Below are positions 17,466 through 26,537 of a stretch of DNA of 64,000 nt, piece after piece (position 1 is the stretch's first letter; each line of letters opens with the position of its first letter). Location: positions 66,744 through 130,743 of the forward strand of contig MKVE01000016.1 in NCBI GenBank assembly GCA_001898785.1, read 5' to 3'. Position numbers and translations under genes: made by a program. The notes under the pieces were generated by a model, which did no database searches, had not been told where the DNA came from, and saw nothing but the letters and a program-made list of their open reading frames with translations. The stretch is from Chryseobacterium sp. 36-9. GTDB lineage: Bacteria > Bacteroidota > Bacteroidia > Flavobacteriales > Weeksellaceae.

Positions 17466-17585
17466 TTTCAGGAGCTAATCCCGCTATCCGCTATATCTTT
17501 TTTGTCATTGCGAACGAAGTGAAGCAATCCTTAGAATTTTTCACCGCAATGACAAAAAAGGATGCCGCTACTATCGGGGCTATGG
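17466..17585. repeat. Dispersed mosaic repeat, family B
   Basis: An outer frame of AATCCCGCTATCCGCTATATC and GGATGCCGCTACTATCGGGGC encloses an inner inverted pair, GTCATTGCGAACGAAGTGAA / CCGCAATGAC. The inner unit also occurs inside family A copies at 4853 and 18640, so it appears able to sit in different hosts. Confidence 0.65.
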
Positions 17586-17666
17586 GTTTCTAATTCTTTT
17601 CAACTTTTGTCATCAAAACAAAATTTGAAAACTTAATCAACCTCTTCAGAGTTTGAAACTGGGGTT

Positions 17667-18575
17667 TTATTCCGCAATCGGTTCCCTTCCTTTACTTTTC
17701 AAAAACTGATTCGCTCCTTTGATTGCCTGCAATCCGCCAGTGTGAAACATAAGAATTTTTGAATCTTTCTGGAAAAAACCTTTCTCCGCCAAATCAAAAA
17801 TCTTCTGCATCATTTTACCTGTGTAAATCGGATCAAGCGGCACCTGATATTCGTTATAAAACCAATTTATAAAACGGACATTCTCATCAGATATTTTTCC
17901 ATATCGGTGTTCATCAGCATCAATTAATTCAAAATTCTTTCTTCTGCTCCATTCCGAGATTGTGTTCTCCAACGAATTATCCTTCACAACTTTGATTCCA
18001 ATCACATTTTGATGTTCTTCCGCAAACCTGGAAATCCCAGCAATTGTTCCTCCGGTTCCAACAGCCGTGCAAAGATAATCAAAATCTTTGGTGTCATTTC
18101 CCAACATATATTGAACACCTTTCACCGCCATTTCATTACTTCCGCCTTCAGGAATTATCAATGAATTAGGATATTGTTCCAAAAATTTTTGGGTTAATTG
18201 CTCCTTGTTTTGATAATCTTCCCTTGAAACAAAAAAGAATTGCATTCCGTTTTTGGAAGCTTCGGAAAGTGTGGGATTGTCTTGCCAATTATTTTTTAAT
18301 TCATTTCCCCGGATAATTCCGATCGTTGGAATCCCGAATTCTTTCCCAAAAGCAGAGACCGATGCAATATGATTTGAAAATGCACCTCCAAAAGTAATTA
18401 ATAAAGGATTTTCCGGTTTCGATTCCATGTATTGATTGACATTGAACAATAGTTTCCAGAATTTGTTACCGGAAATGGTGGGATGAATCAAATCTTCTCT
18501 TTTAATGAAAATCCTGACATCAAAACCGGTTTTGATTTCAACAATAGGGATTTTATGTTCCGGAATCTGAAGCAT
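17667..18575 (-). CDS. PLP-dependent ACC deaminase / D-cysteine desulfhydrase family enzyme
   Basis: This is a 302-residue fold type II PLP enzyme. I use the ATG at 18575. The N-terminal IKREDLIHPTISGNKFWKL carries the PLP-binding lysine in the SGNK motif. ITFGGAFSNHIAS binds the cofactor, and the glycine-rich AVGTGGTIAGISRF cradles the phosphate. Members cleave D-cysteine or 1-aminocyclopropane-1-carboxylate. Which substrate applies cannot be told from sequence. It is monocistronic by appearance, flanked by repeat-rich spacers. Confidence 0.88.
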   Translation of the reverse strand: MLQIPEHKIPIVEIKTGFDVRIFIKREDLIHPTISGNKFWKLLFNVNQYMESKPENPLLITFGGAFSNHIASVSAFGKEFGIPTIGIIRGNELKNNWQDNPTLSEASKNGMQFFFVSREDYQNKEQLTQKFLEQYPNSLIIPEGGSNEMAVKGVQYMLGNDTKDFDYLCTAVGTGGTIAGISRFAEEHQNVIGIKVVKDNSLENTISEWSRRKNFELIDADEHRYGKISDENVRFINWFYNEYQVPLDPIYTGKMMQKIFDLAEKGFFQKDSKILMFHTGGLQAIKGANQFLKSKGREPIAE

Positions 18576-18639
18576 CTTCAAAAGTAAATATTTCTAATGA
18601 AAGCTCATATGATAAAACTTATTTTATAAAAATATTAAC

Positions 18640-18778
18640 CACCGAATCTCTTGCGCCCCGACCTGAGTGGAGCTCTTTTTCTGTTATTGCGTTTGTACAA
18701 ATGTTCTTCAGATGGCTTCACCTTGTTCGCAATGACAGAAAAAAGCGGGAACGGAGGGCGGATAAAGGCGCCCAAATA
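18640..18778 (-). repeat. Dispersed mosaic repeat, family A, reversed
   Basis: Read on the minus strand it runs GGGCGCCTTTATCCGCCCTC, then CGTTCCCGC, TCTGTCATTGCGAACAAG, CGCAATAACAG, AGAGCTCCACTCAGGTCGGG. It thus repeats the 4853 copy, including the inner GTCATTGCG element with diverged sequence. Confidence 0.7.
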
Positions 18779-18803
18779 AAAAATCCACCGAAAATTGGTG
18801 GAT
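18776..18803 (-). terminator. Intrinsic terminator
   Basis: On the minus strand AAATCCACC / GGTGGATTT is followed by a T run. It ends the split transketolase unit. Confidence 0.8.
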
Positions 18804-18826
18804 TTAGAGTCTATAATTAATGAAAA

Positions 18827-19780
18827 TTATTTTGTTCTTTCGATGATTTTTTTCACTGCTTTTATAACAGCTTCAGAATCGATTTGATACTTTTTCATCA
18901 ATTCAGCCGGCGTTCCGGATTCCCCGAAAGTATCGTGTACTGCTACAAATTCCTGAGGTGTAGGTCTCCTTCTGGATAGCATACCGGCAACAGATTCTCC
19001 TAAACCTCCAAGATAGTTATGCTCTTCTGCAGAAACCAATTTTCCGGTTTTTTCTACAGATTTCAGAATGATCTCTTCATCCAAAGGCTTGATAGTGTGG
19101 ATATTGATAATCTCACAAGAGATACCTTCTTTTTCCAGTTCATCGGCAGCCAACAAAGATTCCCAAACCAAATGTCCGGTTGCAACAATCGTTACATCTG
19201 TTCCTTCCTGCAAAAGAATTCCTTTCCCAATCTCGAAAGGCATATCTTCCGGAATAAAAACAGGGACTACCGGGCGTCCAAATCTAAGATAAACAGGACC
19301 TTCGTGTGCGGCGGCAGCTAATGTTGCAGCTTTGGTCTGATTGTAATCACAAGGATTGATTACCGTCATTCCCGGCAGCATTTTCATCATCCCGATATCT
19401 TCCAGAACCTGGTGCGTTGCGCCATCCTCACCCAAAGTTACCCCTGCGTGGGAAGCAGCAATTTTCACATTCTTGTTGGAATAAGCAATCGATTGACGGA
19501 TCTGGTCGTAAACTCTGGAAGTTGCAAAGTTGGCAAATGTTCCTGCAAAAGGAATTTTTCCATTGATAGTCAAACCGGCTGCCATTCCCATCATATTGGC
19601 TTCTGCAATACCCGTCTGGAAGAATCTTTCCGGCGCTTTTTCTATGAATTTCTCCATTTTAAGCGAACCAATTAAATCTGCACAAAGTGCTACAACATTT
19701 GGATTGGTGTCTGCCAATTCTGCCAAACCAGCTCCAAAACCTGACCGAGTATCTTTTTTTTCTGTGTATGTATATTTCAT
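18827..19780 (-). CDS. Transketolase C-terminal subunit
   Basis: This 317-residue protein holds the transketolase pyrimidine-binding and C-terminal domains. TRSGFGAGLAELADTNPNVV, FIEKAPERFFQTGIAEANMM (the Glu that activates thiamine diphosphate), GATHQVLEDIGMM and the C-terminal TIKPLDEEIILKS are present. It requires the N-terminal subunit encoded 94 bp upstream on the same strand. Together they make a split transketolase of the pentose phosphate pathway, as often found in Bacteroidetes. The spacer between the halves holds a low-complexity ATTAATAATTAATAATTCATC-like repeat. Confidence 0.93.
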   Translation of the reverse strand: MKYTYTEKKDTRSGFGAGLAELADTNPNVVALCADLIGSLKMEKFIEKAPERFFQTGIAEANMMGMAAGLTINGKIPFAGTFANFATSRVYDQIRQSIAYSNKNVKIAASHAGVTLGEDGATHQVLEDIGMMKMLPGMTVINPCDYNQTKAATLAAAAHEGPVYLRFGRPVVPVFIPEDMPFEIGKGILLQEGTDVTIVATGHLVWESLLAADELEKEGISCEIINIHTIKPLDEEIILKSVEKTGKLVSAEEHNYLGGLGESVAGMLSRRRPTPQEFVAVHDTFGESGTPAELMKKYQIDSEAVIKAVKKIIERTK

Positions 19781-19874
19781 TTTGTTATAATTGATGGATG
19801 ATAGTGATAAATGATCTATGTGTTAATGACAATAATCATTTCATCATTAATAATTAATAATTCATCATTGATAA

Positions 19875-20726
19875 TTAATAATCAGCTGGTGCTTCCAAAT
19901 ACAGTTGTTTGAAAGCCGTCTCTAACTGTTCATCGTTAGGCGCTTTTCCGTGCCAAGCATGGCTACCAACCATAAAATCCACGCCACTTCCCATCTCTGT
20001 ATGAAGAAGGATAGCAACAGGTTTACCATTTCCTGTTTCTGATTTTGCTTTCTTAAGAATAGCAATTACAGCTTCAAGGTCGTTACCGTTTTTCTCTTCC
20101 AAAACCAACCAACCGAAAGCTTCCAACTTAGCGTGTAGATCACCTAAAGATAAAACATCATCTGTATCACCGTCAATCTGTCTTCCGTTATAATCTATTG
20201 TCGAAATAATATTATCTACTTTTTTAGCCGCAGCATACATAAAAGCTTCCCAAACTTGTCCTTCCTGTAATTCGCCATCGCCATGAAGTGTATAAACCAG
20301 CGCTTCATCTTTATCCAGTTTTTTACCCTGAGCTGCTCCTAAAGCCACCGATAAACCTTGTCCTAATGAACCAGAAGCTACTCTTACACCAGGTAAACCT
20401 TCATGCGTAGTGGGATGACCTTGTAATCTTGAATTTAGTTTTCTGAATGTTGCCAATTCCGGAATCGGGAAAAATCCGAATCTTGCCAATGTACTATAAA
20501 ACACGGGAGAAATATGTCCGTTTGAAAGGAAAAATAAATCTTCATTCTTACCTTCCATTGTGAAAGGAAGTTTATAGTTCATAATTTCCCCATATAGTGC
20601 TACAAAATACTCTGTACAACCAAGGGATCCACCGGGATGACCACTGTTAACAGCGTGAACCATTCTCAGAATATCTCTTCTGATCTGCGTTGAAAGGCTT
20701 TTCAGCTCTTCGATTGATTTGCTCAT
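19875..20726 (-). CDS. Transketolase N-terminal subunit
   Basis: This 283-residue subunit binds the diphosphate of thiamine diphosphate. Visible are AVNSGHPGGSLGCTEYFVAL, SNGHISPVFYSTLARFGF, the HGDGELQEGQ metal/diphosphate motif, and NGRQIDGDTDDV. It is transcribed first in the pair with the C-terminal subunit at 18827, and the two products assemble into one active enzyme. Length and motifs match the split form, so it is not a truncation. Confidence 0.93.
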   Translation of the reverse strand: MSKSIEELKSLSTQIRRDILRMVHAVNSGHPGGSLGCTEYFVALYGEIMNYKLPFTMEGKNEDLFFLSNGHISPVFYSTLARFGFFPIPELATFRKLNSRLQGHPTTHEGLPGVRVASGSLGQGLSVALGAAQGKKLDKDEALVYTLHGDGELQEGQVWEAFMYAAAKKVDNIISTIDYNGRQIDGDTDDVLSLGDLHAKLEAFGWLVLEEKNGNDLEAVIAILKKAKSETGNGKPVAILLHTEMGSGVDFMVGSHAWHGKAPNDEQLETAFKQLYLEAPADY

Positions 20727-20805
20727 TATGTTAGATTTGCTTTCTTGCGAAAATACGACTTTTTGATGACCTCCAAAAATCTACTCTTATAAAAGTTGCA
20801 CAAAA

Positions 20806-20832
20806 AAACCGCTCAGCATTGAGCGGTTAAAA
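20806..20832 (-). terminator. Intrinsic terminator
   Basis: AACCGCTCA / TGAGCGGTT with a minus-strand T run. It lies 17 bp past the stop of the 20849 barrel gene. Confidence 0.85.
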
Positions 20833-20848
20833 TTTATTAAAAAAAAAA

Positions 20849-21406
20849 TTATTTGCCGAATTTATAAGTAACTCCGAATTGGAAAACTCCGTTTCTTGAA
20901 GCGTCACCATTATTGTTTTTAATAATATCAGTTACACCTGCAACATATCGTATGTTTGCACCAAAATTAGATGTAAAGTCATATCCAGCTCCCAATCCTA
21001 AACCGAAGTCAAAGCCATTAAAAAGACTTTTTACATCACCAGAATTACCGTTTGCTTTTGCTTTTGCACTAATCAAAAAGCCGAATTCAGGTCCTGCTTC
21101 TAAGTAAAATTGAGGAGTTGCTTTATACTGAAACATAACAGGAATAGAAATGTAATCTAAATTCAGATTAATATTACTTCCATCATCAGATTTCACTCCT
21201 TTTCCACTATACAAAACTTCTGGTTGAATATTGAATGATTCTGCTAAAGGTACATTCACAAAAGCTCCAGCATAAAATCCAAATTTTGCTTTGCTATCAT
21301 CAGAATTAGAAACGCTGGATACATTCCCTCCAGCTTTAAGACCAAAAGTTTGCGCATTTGATAATCCAAAAACTGCAATAGCAGCCGTTAAAATCAATTT
21401 TTTCAT
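20849..21406 (-). CDS. Outer membrane beta-barrel protein (PorT-like)
   Basis: This is a 185-residue protein with a signal peptide (MKKLILTAAIAVFGLSNA, then QT). The N-terminal FGLKAGGNVSSVS is typical of the outer-membrane beta-barrel family often annotated as porin family or PorT. Alternating amphipathic strands end with FQFGVTYKFGK, a barrel-terminating aromatic strand. Function is unknown. It has its own terminator and is adjacent to a second small barrel gene (21576) with a similar signal peptide. Confidence 0.85.
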   Translation of the reverse strand: MKKLILTAAIAVFGLSNAQTFGLKAGGNVSSVSNSDDSKAKFGFYAGAFVNVPLAESFNIQPEVLYSGKGVKSDDGSNINLNLDYISIPVMFQYKATPQFYLEAGPEFGFLISAKAKANGNSGDVKSLFNGFDFGLGLGAGYDFTSNFGANIRYVAGVTDIIKNNNGDASRNGVFQFGVTYKFGK

Positions 21407-21525
21407 AGTTGTAATTTTAAAGATTGTTATTAATTGTTAAATTAACTTAAAACATTGCTAAATTAATATTTTTTCTCAAATTTCAAAATAAAAATAAAAA
21501 AACTTGATTAAACCCAAAAACCAAT

Positions 21526-21560
21526 AAAAAACTCCAGCCTAAAGACTGGAGTTTTTTTTA
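21526..21560. terminator. Intrinsic terminator
   Basis: AAACTCCAG / CTGGAGTTT with T runs on both strands, 15 bp beyond the stop of the 21576 barrel gene. The loop sequence CTAAAGA is also found in the hairpin at 63551. Confidence 0.85.
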
Positions 21561-21575
21561 ATGTATATTCAATTG

Positions 21576-22100
21576 TTATTTCAAATAAAAATTATATCCT
21601 ACAATCACTGCACCTACCGATTCTTTCCCTACGACAGGACGATCATCGTAATATCCTCTGTCATACTTACCCGAGATACTTTGGTAGCCAAGATATAGCT
21701 CACCAGTAGGCATGTTATACATGAACTTTGGTAAAGCGTACAATCCGCCGTTAACATTTGAATTAGTAGAAATACCATATCCTAAATCCAGACCTACAGC
21801 AATCGGCGCACCGCTGAAAGAGTATTTACCGGAAACAGCTACGGGAATAAATCCAAAGTCATCTCCTTTTATACTTCCACCAGGATAGTTGTAACTTTTA
21901 CCAATAAAATGAGAATATCCTGTGGCAACTCCCAAATCGAAACCTTTTGCAATGTTCCATCTGTAAGCCGCATCAAGTCCTAATGTAAAGGGTGAATTAC
22001 CTGTAGTCGGAGCTCCAATATGTGCTCCTAATTTAAATCCTTCCTGAGCATTAGAAAATCCAAAAACTGCAATAGCAGCTAGTAACAAAAACTTTTTCAT
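21576..22100 (-). CDS. Small outer membrane beta-barrel protein
   Basis: This is a 174-residue protein. The signal peptide MKKFLLLAAIAVFGFSNA (then QE) is close to that of the 20849 gene. Glycine- and tyrosine-rich strands follow, such as KLGAHIGAPTTG, GYSHFIGKSYNYPGG and the terminal strand GAVIVGYNFYLK, which has the C-terminal barrel pattern. It is probably an eight-stranded outer-membrane barrel of unknown function, perhaps distantly related to its neighbour. Confidence 0.82.
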   Translation of the reverse strand: MKKFLLLAAIAVFGFSNAQEGFKLGAHIGAPTTGNSPFTLGLDAAYRWNIAKGFDLGVATGYSHFIGKSYNYPGGSIKGDDFGFIPVAVSGKYSFSGAPIAVGLDLGYGISTNSNVNGGLYALPKFMYNMPTGELYLGYQSISGKYDRGYYDDRPVVGKESVGAVIVGYNFYLK

Positions 22101-22161
22101 AGTTTCAAAATTTTAAATTTTTCAAACTAATATTACCAAGTTTTATACCAAAACAAAAATT

Positions 22162-23109
22162 CTACTTTTTCTCACTGTTATTATAGGCTACAATGATTTT
22201 TTTAACAACAGGATGTCTTACAACATCTTCTTCGGTAAGATATACAAAGCCTATCTCGTTGATATCCTTCAGTATGCTCATCGATTCTTTGAGACCGGAC
22301 TGTTGCTTTGGTGGCAAATCAATCTGACTTGGGTCACCTGTGATAATGAATTTGGCGTTCATTCCCATTCTGGTTAGGAACATTTTCATTTGAGAATGTG
22401 TAGTGTTTTGGGCTTCGTCCAGAATTACAAATGCCTCATCCAGAGTCCTGCCTCTCATAAAAGCCAGTGGTGCAACTTCGATTACTTTCTTTTCCATATA
22501 GCCTTCCAATTTTTCGTGCGGAATCATATCTCGAAGTGCATCATATAATGGCTGCAAATACGGGTCTAATTTTTCCTTAAGATCACCAGGAAGAAAACCA
22601 AGACTTTCGCCCGCTTCCACCGCTGGTCTTGTTAAAATAATTCTTTTAACTTCTTTATCCCGAAGTGCTCTTACCGCTAAGGCAACACTAGTATAAGTTT
22701 TTCCTGTTCCGGCCGGACCAATTGCAAAAACCATATCCTTCTTTTCAGAAACCTGAACCAATTTCTTAAGATTAGTTGTTTTTGCTTTGATAGCTTTTCC
22801 ATTAACACCTTTTACAATGATGTCCTGATCGAACACCAATTGTTTTTCGGAATCGTCTTTTAATTTCAAAATCGATTCGAGCTGCTTGATTTCTATAGAA
22901 TTGTGCTTAGAGATGTAAGCCGTAATATCGTCTAATTTTTGTTTTAAAAGGTCCAGCGTTTCTCTATTTCCCATTGCAAAGATGAAGTTGTCTCTGCCAG
23001 TGATCTTAAGGGTTGGAAAGCTGGATTTTATCAGATTGAAGTTCTGATTCTGAACACCGTAAAATGTTTTGGTGTTGATATCTTCCAGTTCATAATTGAT
23101 TTCGAACAT
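22162..23109 (-). CDS. PhoH family ATPase
   Basis: This 315-residue cytoplasmic protein has a PhoH-type P-loop: Walker A GPAGTGKTYTS and Walker B AFVILDEAQNTT. RPAVEAGESLGFLPGDLKEK and ITGDPSQIDLP are highly conserved family segments. PhoH-like proteins are associated with RNA metabolism, but the precise role is not established. It is divergent from the SAM hydroxide adenosyltransferase gene. A TATATTTG -7 element lies 25 bp upstream on its strand. Confidence 0.93.
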   Translation of the reverse strand: MFEINYELEDINTKTFYGVQNQNFNLIKSSFPTLKITGRDNFIFAMGNRETLDLLKQKLDDITAYISKHNSIEIKQLESILKLKDDSEKQLVFDQDIIVKGVNGKAIKAKTTNLKKLVQVSEKKDMVFAIGPAGTGKTYTSVALAVRALRDKEVKRIILTRPAVEAGESLGFLPGDLKEKLDPYLQPLYDALRDMIPHEKLEGYMEKKVIEVAPLAFMRGRTLDEAFVILDEAQNTTHSQMKMFLTRMGMNAKFIITGDPSQIDLPPKQQSGLKESMSILKDINEIGFVYLTEEDVVRHPVVKKIIVAYNNSEKK

Positions 23110-23133
23110 AAATAATATTAGTAGTTAATCTAA

Positions 23134-23141
23134 CAAATATA
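23134..23141 (-). promoter_or_regulatory. Predicted -7 element for the phoH-like gene
   Basis: TATATTTG on the minus strand fits the flavobacterial TAnnTTTG element, 25 bp upstream of the start. No clear -33 TTG is visible. Confidence 0.5.
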
Positions 23142-23186
23142 TGAATTGATTTGACATCTTATACCTCTTTAAAAATTGAATTATAT

Positions 23187-23194
23187 TAAATTTG
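23187..23194 (+). promoter_or_regulatory. Predicted -7 element for the 23211 gene
   Basis: TAAATTTG fits the TAnnTTTG consensus, 16 bp before the ATG. Confidence 0.5.
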
Positions 23195-23210
23195 CAACAA
23201 ATCTTATCAA

Positions 23211-24038
23211 ATGTCAGTCATTACTCTCACTTCAGATTACGGACTTGTGGATCATCGTGTTGCAAGCATCAAAGGTAAAATACTCAGCTGGAGCGAGGAT
23301 GTAAAAGTAGTGGACATCACTCACAATATAATGGCTTACAATCTTTTGCAAACAGCCTATATTGTAAGAAATGCTTATAAATTTTTCCCGGAAGGCAGTA
23401 TCCATATTATTTCCGTTGACAGCTTTCATCATAGATCAAGAAAAAATATCATCACCAAAATTGACGGTCATTATTTTATTTCCGCGGATAACGGAATCAT
23501 TAATCTGATGTTTTTCGATATAAAACCGGAAGCTATCTATGAGATCACCCTGAATAACAGATTCGATGATAAAGTCTCTTTCCCTTCTACCGACATTTTT
23601 GTTCCTGCGGCAATGCATATCTACAAAGGTGGATTGCCAGAGGTGATTGGAAGAAAAATTAAGACAATAAAAGATATTTCTTTCCCTAAGGCCATTTATA
23701 ACGAAGCTGAAAAAATGATTGTGGGTGAAGTGATGTATATCGATAATTTTGGAAATGTCGTTTCCAATATCAGTCGGAAATTCTTCGAAAAGTATGCGGC
23801 AATTAACGGAGAATTTACAGTAAAGTTCCGAAATATTGTTTTGACGAAAATTATGGAACAATACACCGATGTTGTAACTGACTGGAACAGGGAACAGGAA
23901 TTCCATGGAAAATCGTCAGTCATCTTCAATGATGCGGATCTGCTGGAAATCACCATCTATAAAGGCAGTGTTCTGAATGGTGCTTCTACCCTTTTTGGGA
24001 TGAATACAGGAGAAAAAATCTATGTAGAATTTGTATAA
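23211..24038 (+). CDS. SAM hydroxide adenosyltransferase (DUF62)
   Basis: This is a 275-residue protein. The N-terminus LTSDYGLVDHRVASIKGKIL carries the conserved Asp of the family and the middle has IISVDSFHHRSRK and FISADNGIINLMF. C-terminal FGNVVSNISRKF is the typical DNFGN-type segment. The family includes SAM-dependent halogenases, but most bacterial members hydrolyse SAM to adenosine and methionine. The hydroxide-type function is therefore the default call. It is convergent with a protease gene across a shared terminator. Confidence 0.88.
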   Translation: MSVITLTSDYGLVDHRVASIKGKILSWSEDVKVVDITHNIMAYNLLQTAYIVRNAYKFFPEGSIHIISVDSFHHRSRKNIITKIDGHYFISADNGIINLMFFDIKPEAIYEITLNNRFDDKVSFPSTDIFVPAAMHIYKGGLPEVIGRKIKTIKDISFPKAIYNEAEKMIVGEVMYIDNFGNVVSNISRKFFEKYAAINGEFTVKFRNIVLTKIMEQYTDVVTDWNREQEFHGKSSVIFNDADLLEITIYKGSVLNGASTLFGMNTGEKIYVEFV

Positions 24039-24039
24039 A

Positions 24040-24068
24040 AAAACCGGCAGATAATTGCCGGTTTTTAT
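24040..24068. terminator. Bidirectional terminator between convergent genes
   Basis: AAACCGGCA / TGCCGGTTT with flanking A and T runs, between the SAM hydroxide adenosyltransferase and the secreted protease. Confidence 0.88.
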
Positions 24069-24084
24069 TTTTATTGAGAATATA

Positions 24085-26226
24085 TTATTCTTTAATTAAT
24101 TTTTTAGTGAAGGTATCATTATCAGTTTTCACTTTAACAACATAATTACCTATTTTCAATCTAGAAACATCAAATGCATTTTTAGATAAACTTTCTTGAT
24201 CAAATTGCTTAACCAATTTTCCAGAAATATCATACAACTCTACAGAAACCATTTTATTGATTCCTTTCAATGTAAATTGGTTTTTTACCGGATTTGGAGA
24301 CAAAGCTACATCTTTAGAATTCACTACATCATCTACAGCAAGTGCAGTACAACTAAAAGTCGCTTTGAAACCTGGTTTAGTCAAACCAGTTCCAGATTTG
24401 AAGGTAATTGTAATAGCTCCACTTGAGTGTGTTGACTCGAAAGAAGGAGGTAAAGTATTACCAGTGATTGTTCCCTGAAAAGGCACCCCTGTAGACAATC
24501 CATTTCTTACGACAATGTAATCATCCTCATTCATATCAAATTGTGTGAAAGTAATTTTCAGTTTTTGAGAAGGATCATTTGGATAAAAAGTTTTTGTCCA
24601 GCTTTCATTGTTGGTATAATTCCCTTTTTCACCGCCTGTATCGGTAACTGTTTTTCCACACCAATTATCTCCTGTTAAAATAACTAAAGATCTCTGATAT
24701 AATGGAGAACAATCTGTTCCTACTTCTACTTTATAAAAAGTATTAGTTAAAAGACCTGTAATATTAAATGTTTTCGTAGATGAATTTCCGGACTTCACAA
24801 TAGTTCCATCTATTGTTGAAACTCTGTATTTCCAGGATGTAGATGTATTATCGGTAATTGTAACTGTTGCTTCGTTATCTGTAACATTGGTTATGGTCAT
24901 ATTGGTAAGCGTTACAGCACAAGATTTGGTGCAATCACCACTCATACAAGCTTTGGAATCAATTGTCTGTCTGATAAGGTCGCCAGGCTGTGGTCCGAAA
25001 CCATTTGCAAAACTAATACCTACAGAACTTACCAAATGGCAATAGCTCATAATAGTCCCTTTTGTTGTGGTTGGAAGTGGCCCATCACAACCTTCATCAT
25101 TTCCCGATGCTGGTCCGCACCCATCGATAGCCGTATTATTTCCATTCCATGCACAAGCATGTGTATGAGGAGATCCAAGATTATGCCCCAATTCGTGTGT
25201 CATTGCTTCAATATTCCATGAATAAGTAGGAACAGCAATATTCTGGTTATTTACACCGCAATAAGAATATTTGTTTGTGGTACAAAGGCTATTAACATAG
25301 GCAACACTTGTTGTCGCAGGATTTCTTATCAGCTGAGCCAAATCACCATTGAATGTCGTTCTTGTTGATCTAAACTGACTGAGAATAGTTCCAGGCTGTC
25401 CAGAATAAGGGTCTGTGGAGGTCCAGATATATATAGAACTCATCGCAACATTCACACTTTCATTATCATATAATGTTTTAATATTATTAAATAATGCAGT
25501 AACCCAATTGGTGGTGGTAGTAGTATTCGATCCGTTCTGGGTATATGGACCATAACCAACTTCGAAATAAATTCTTACACAATTCGCAGTAAGAGCTGCT
25601 TTTTTTTGATTGTAAGGATCATAGGAAATTTTTTGAGCCCTATTTTCAGGCAGTTCATCTGCACTACAAGAAAATGGATTTTTAGTTTTTAACTTATAAT
25701 CACTGTAAGAAACAAAATCCTGGGAGCTTTTAGCTTTACCCAAAACTACATTTCCGAATTCATTTGTAGAAGCCACACCTACGATATCGTTATCAAAGAA
25801 ACTGAAAGCAACAACAGAAGTATTATCACCTTTTATTATCCCTTGATAATAGACACCCGGCGTATATGCCTTCGTTCCTTTATCCGTCTCAACCTGGAAA
25901 TCGGTTGTAAGAATATTATTTTTAACCAATTCCACTGTCATTTCCCCATTCTCGAAAGGAAAACTCAGTTCCATTGTTTCTGGTTTTTCATCTACAATTT
26001 TTTGCAATTCCGTAGATTTCAATTGCATTACCGTTACGCCGTCAGCTTCATTCTTGTAAACCGCTGCATTTTTAGAAGCAACATCTTTTGTAAAAGGACT
26101 GTACCTTGCAAAAGTTTTTTTTGCTGATTTCTGAGCCGCTACTTTCTGCGCAATTGGTTTGAGGCCTTGTGAGAATCCAAATCCAAAAATACTTACAGAA
26201 AATAGTAGTTGGAAAATTTTCTTCAT
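24085..26226 (-). CDS. Secreted metzincin-type metalloprotease with CUB-like and T9SS domains
   Basis: This is a 713-residue protein. The signal peptide spans about 1-19, followed by a propeptide (about 20-200). The protease domain has the zinc motif HELGHNLGSPH at 344-354 (H344, E345, H348, H354) and the Met-turn MSYC near 393, as in reprolysins (M12B-like). A fibronectin-type segment (about 440-520), a CUB-like domain (about 525-630, starting CGKTVTDTGG) and a T9SS type A domain (SPNPVKNQFTLKG, then SRLKIGNYVVKVKTDN) follow. It is an exported protease; its targets are unknown. Confidence 0.93.
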   Translation of the reverse strand: MKKIFQLLFSVSIFGFGFSQGLKPIAQKVAAQKSAKKTFARYSPFTKDVASKNAAVYKNEADGVTVMQLKSTELQKIVDEKPETMELSFPFENGEMTVELVKNNILTTDFQVETDKGTKAYTPGVYYQGIIKGDNTSVVAFSFFDNDIVGVASTNEFGNVVLGKAKSSQDFVSYSDYKLKTKNPFSCSADELPENRAQKISYDPYNQKKAALTANCVRIYFEVGYGPYTQNGSNTTTTTNWVTALFNNIKTLYDNESVNVAMSSIYIWTSTDPYSGQPGTILSQFRSTRTTFNGDLAQLIRNPATTSVAYVNSLCTTNKYSYCGVNNQNIAVPTYSWNIEAMTHELGHNLGSPHTHACAWNGNNTAIDGCGPASGNDEGCDGPLPTTTKGTIMSYCHLVSSVGISFANGFGPQPGDLIRQTIDSKACMSGDCTKSCAVTLTNMTITNVTDNEATVTITDNTSTSWKYRVSTIDGTIVKSGNSSTKTFNITGLLTNTFYKVEVGTDCSPLYQRSLVILTGDNWCGKTVTDTGGEKGNYTNNESWTKTFYPNDPSQKLKITFTQFDMNEDDYIVVRNGLSTGVPFQGTITGNTLPPSFESTHSSGAITITFKSGTGLTKPGFKATFSCTALAVDDVVNSKDVALSPNPVKNQFTLKGINKMVSVELYDISGKLVKQFDQESLSKNAFDVSRLKIGNYVVKVKTDNDTFTKKLIKE

Positions 26227-26402
26227 ATTTAGAATAATTAAATTTATCTTACAAAAAAACAGTTTTTTTTTCAGAATTCATTTTAAAATTAAAAGTTTAA
26301 CATTTTTATGGCAATTAAAAACAATTGACCAAATCTATTTTTTATTAATGAAAAACAACAATTTTTATTTCATTTAAATAATTATCAGCACTTGATCTTA
26401 TA

Positions 26403-26436
26403 AAAAATAGCCAAAACCTTAATTCTGGCTATTTTT
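26403..26436. terminator. Terminator-like hairpin in a divergent spacer
   Basis: AAAAATAGCCA / TGGCTATTTTT with a 12-nt loop. It lies in the 311-bp spacer between two divergent genes (24085 minus, 26538 plus), where neither gene should end. The rest of the spacer is AT-rich with no coding frame I can support. See findings. Confidence 0.7.
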
Positions 26437-26515
26437 AATTTCATTATTTCATATTAACATTAATTTTTCAAAACAAGGTTCTTAGACTCTTATTTTATCT
26501 TCACCCAATAAAAAG

Positions 26516-26523
26516 TATCTTTG
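26516..26523 (+). promoter_or_regulatory. Predicted -7 element for the hemJ-like gene
   Basis: TATCTTTG fits TAnnTTTG, 14 bp before the ATG at 26538. Confidence 0.5.
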
Positions 26524-26537
26524 CAAAAAATCCGTAG

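Noticed and set aside
19875-20726. Possible truncation of transketolase
   Set aside because: The two halves are the usual split form with all motifs present, so this is not a broken gene.
26159-26377. 72-residue frame on the plus strand across the protease start
   Set aside because: It is antisense to the signal peptide of a clear gene and extends into AT-rich spacer. The composition is Phe/Ile/Lys, as expected by chance.
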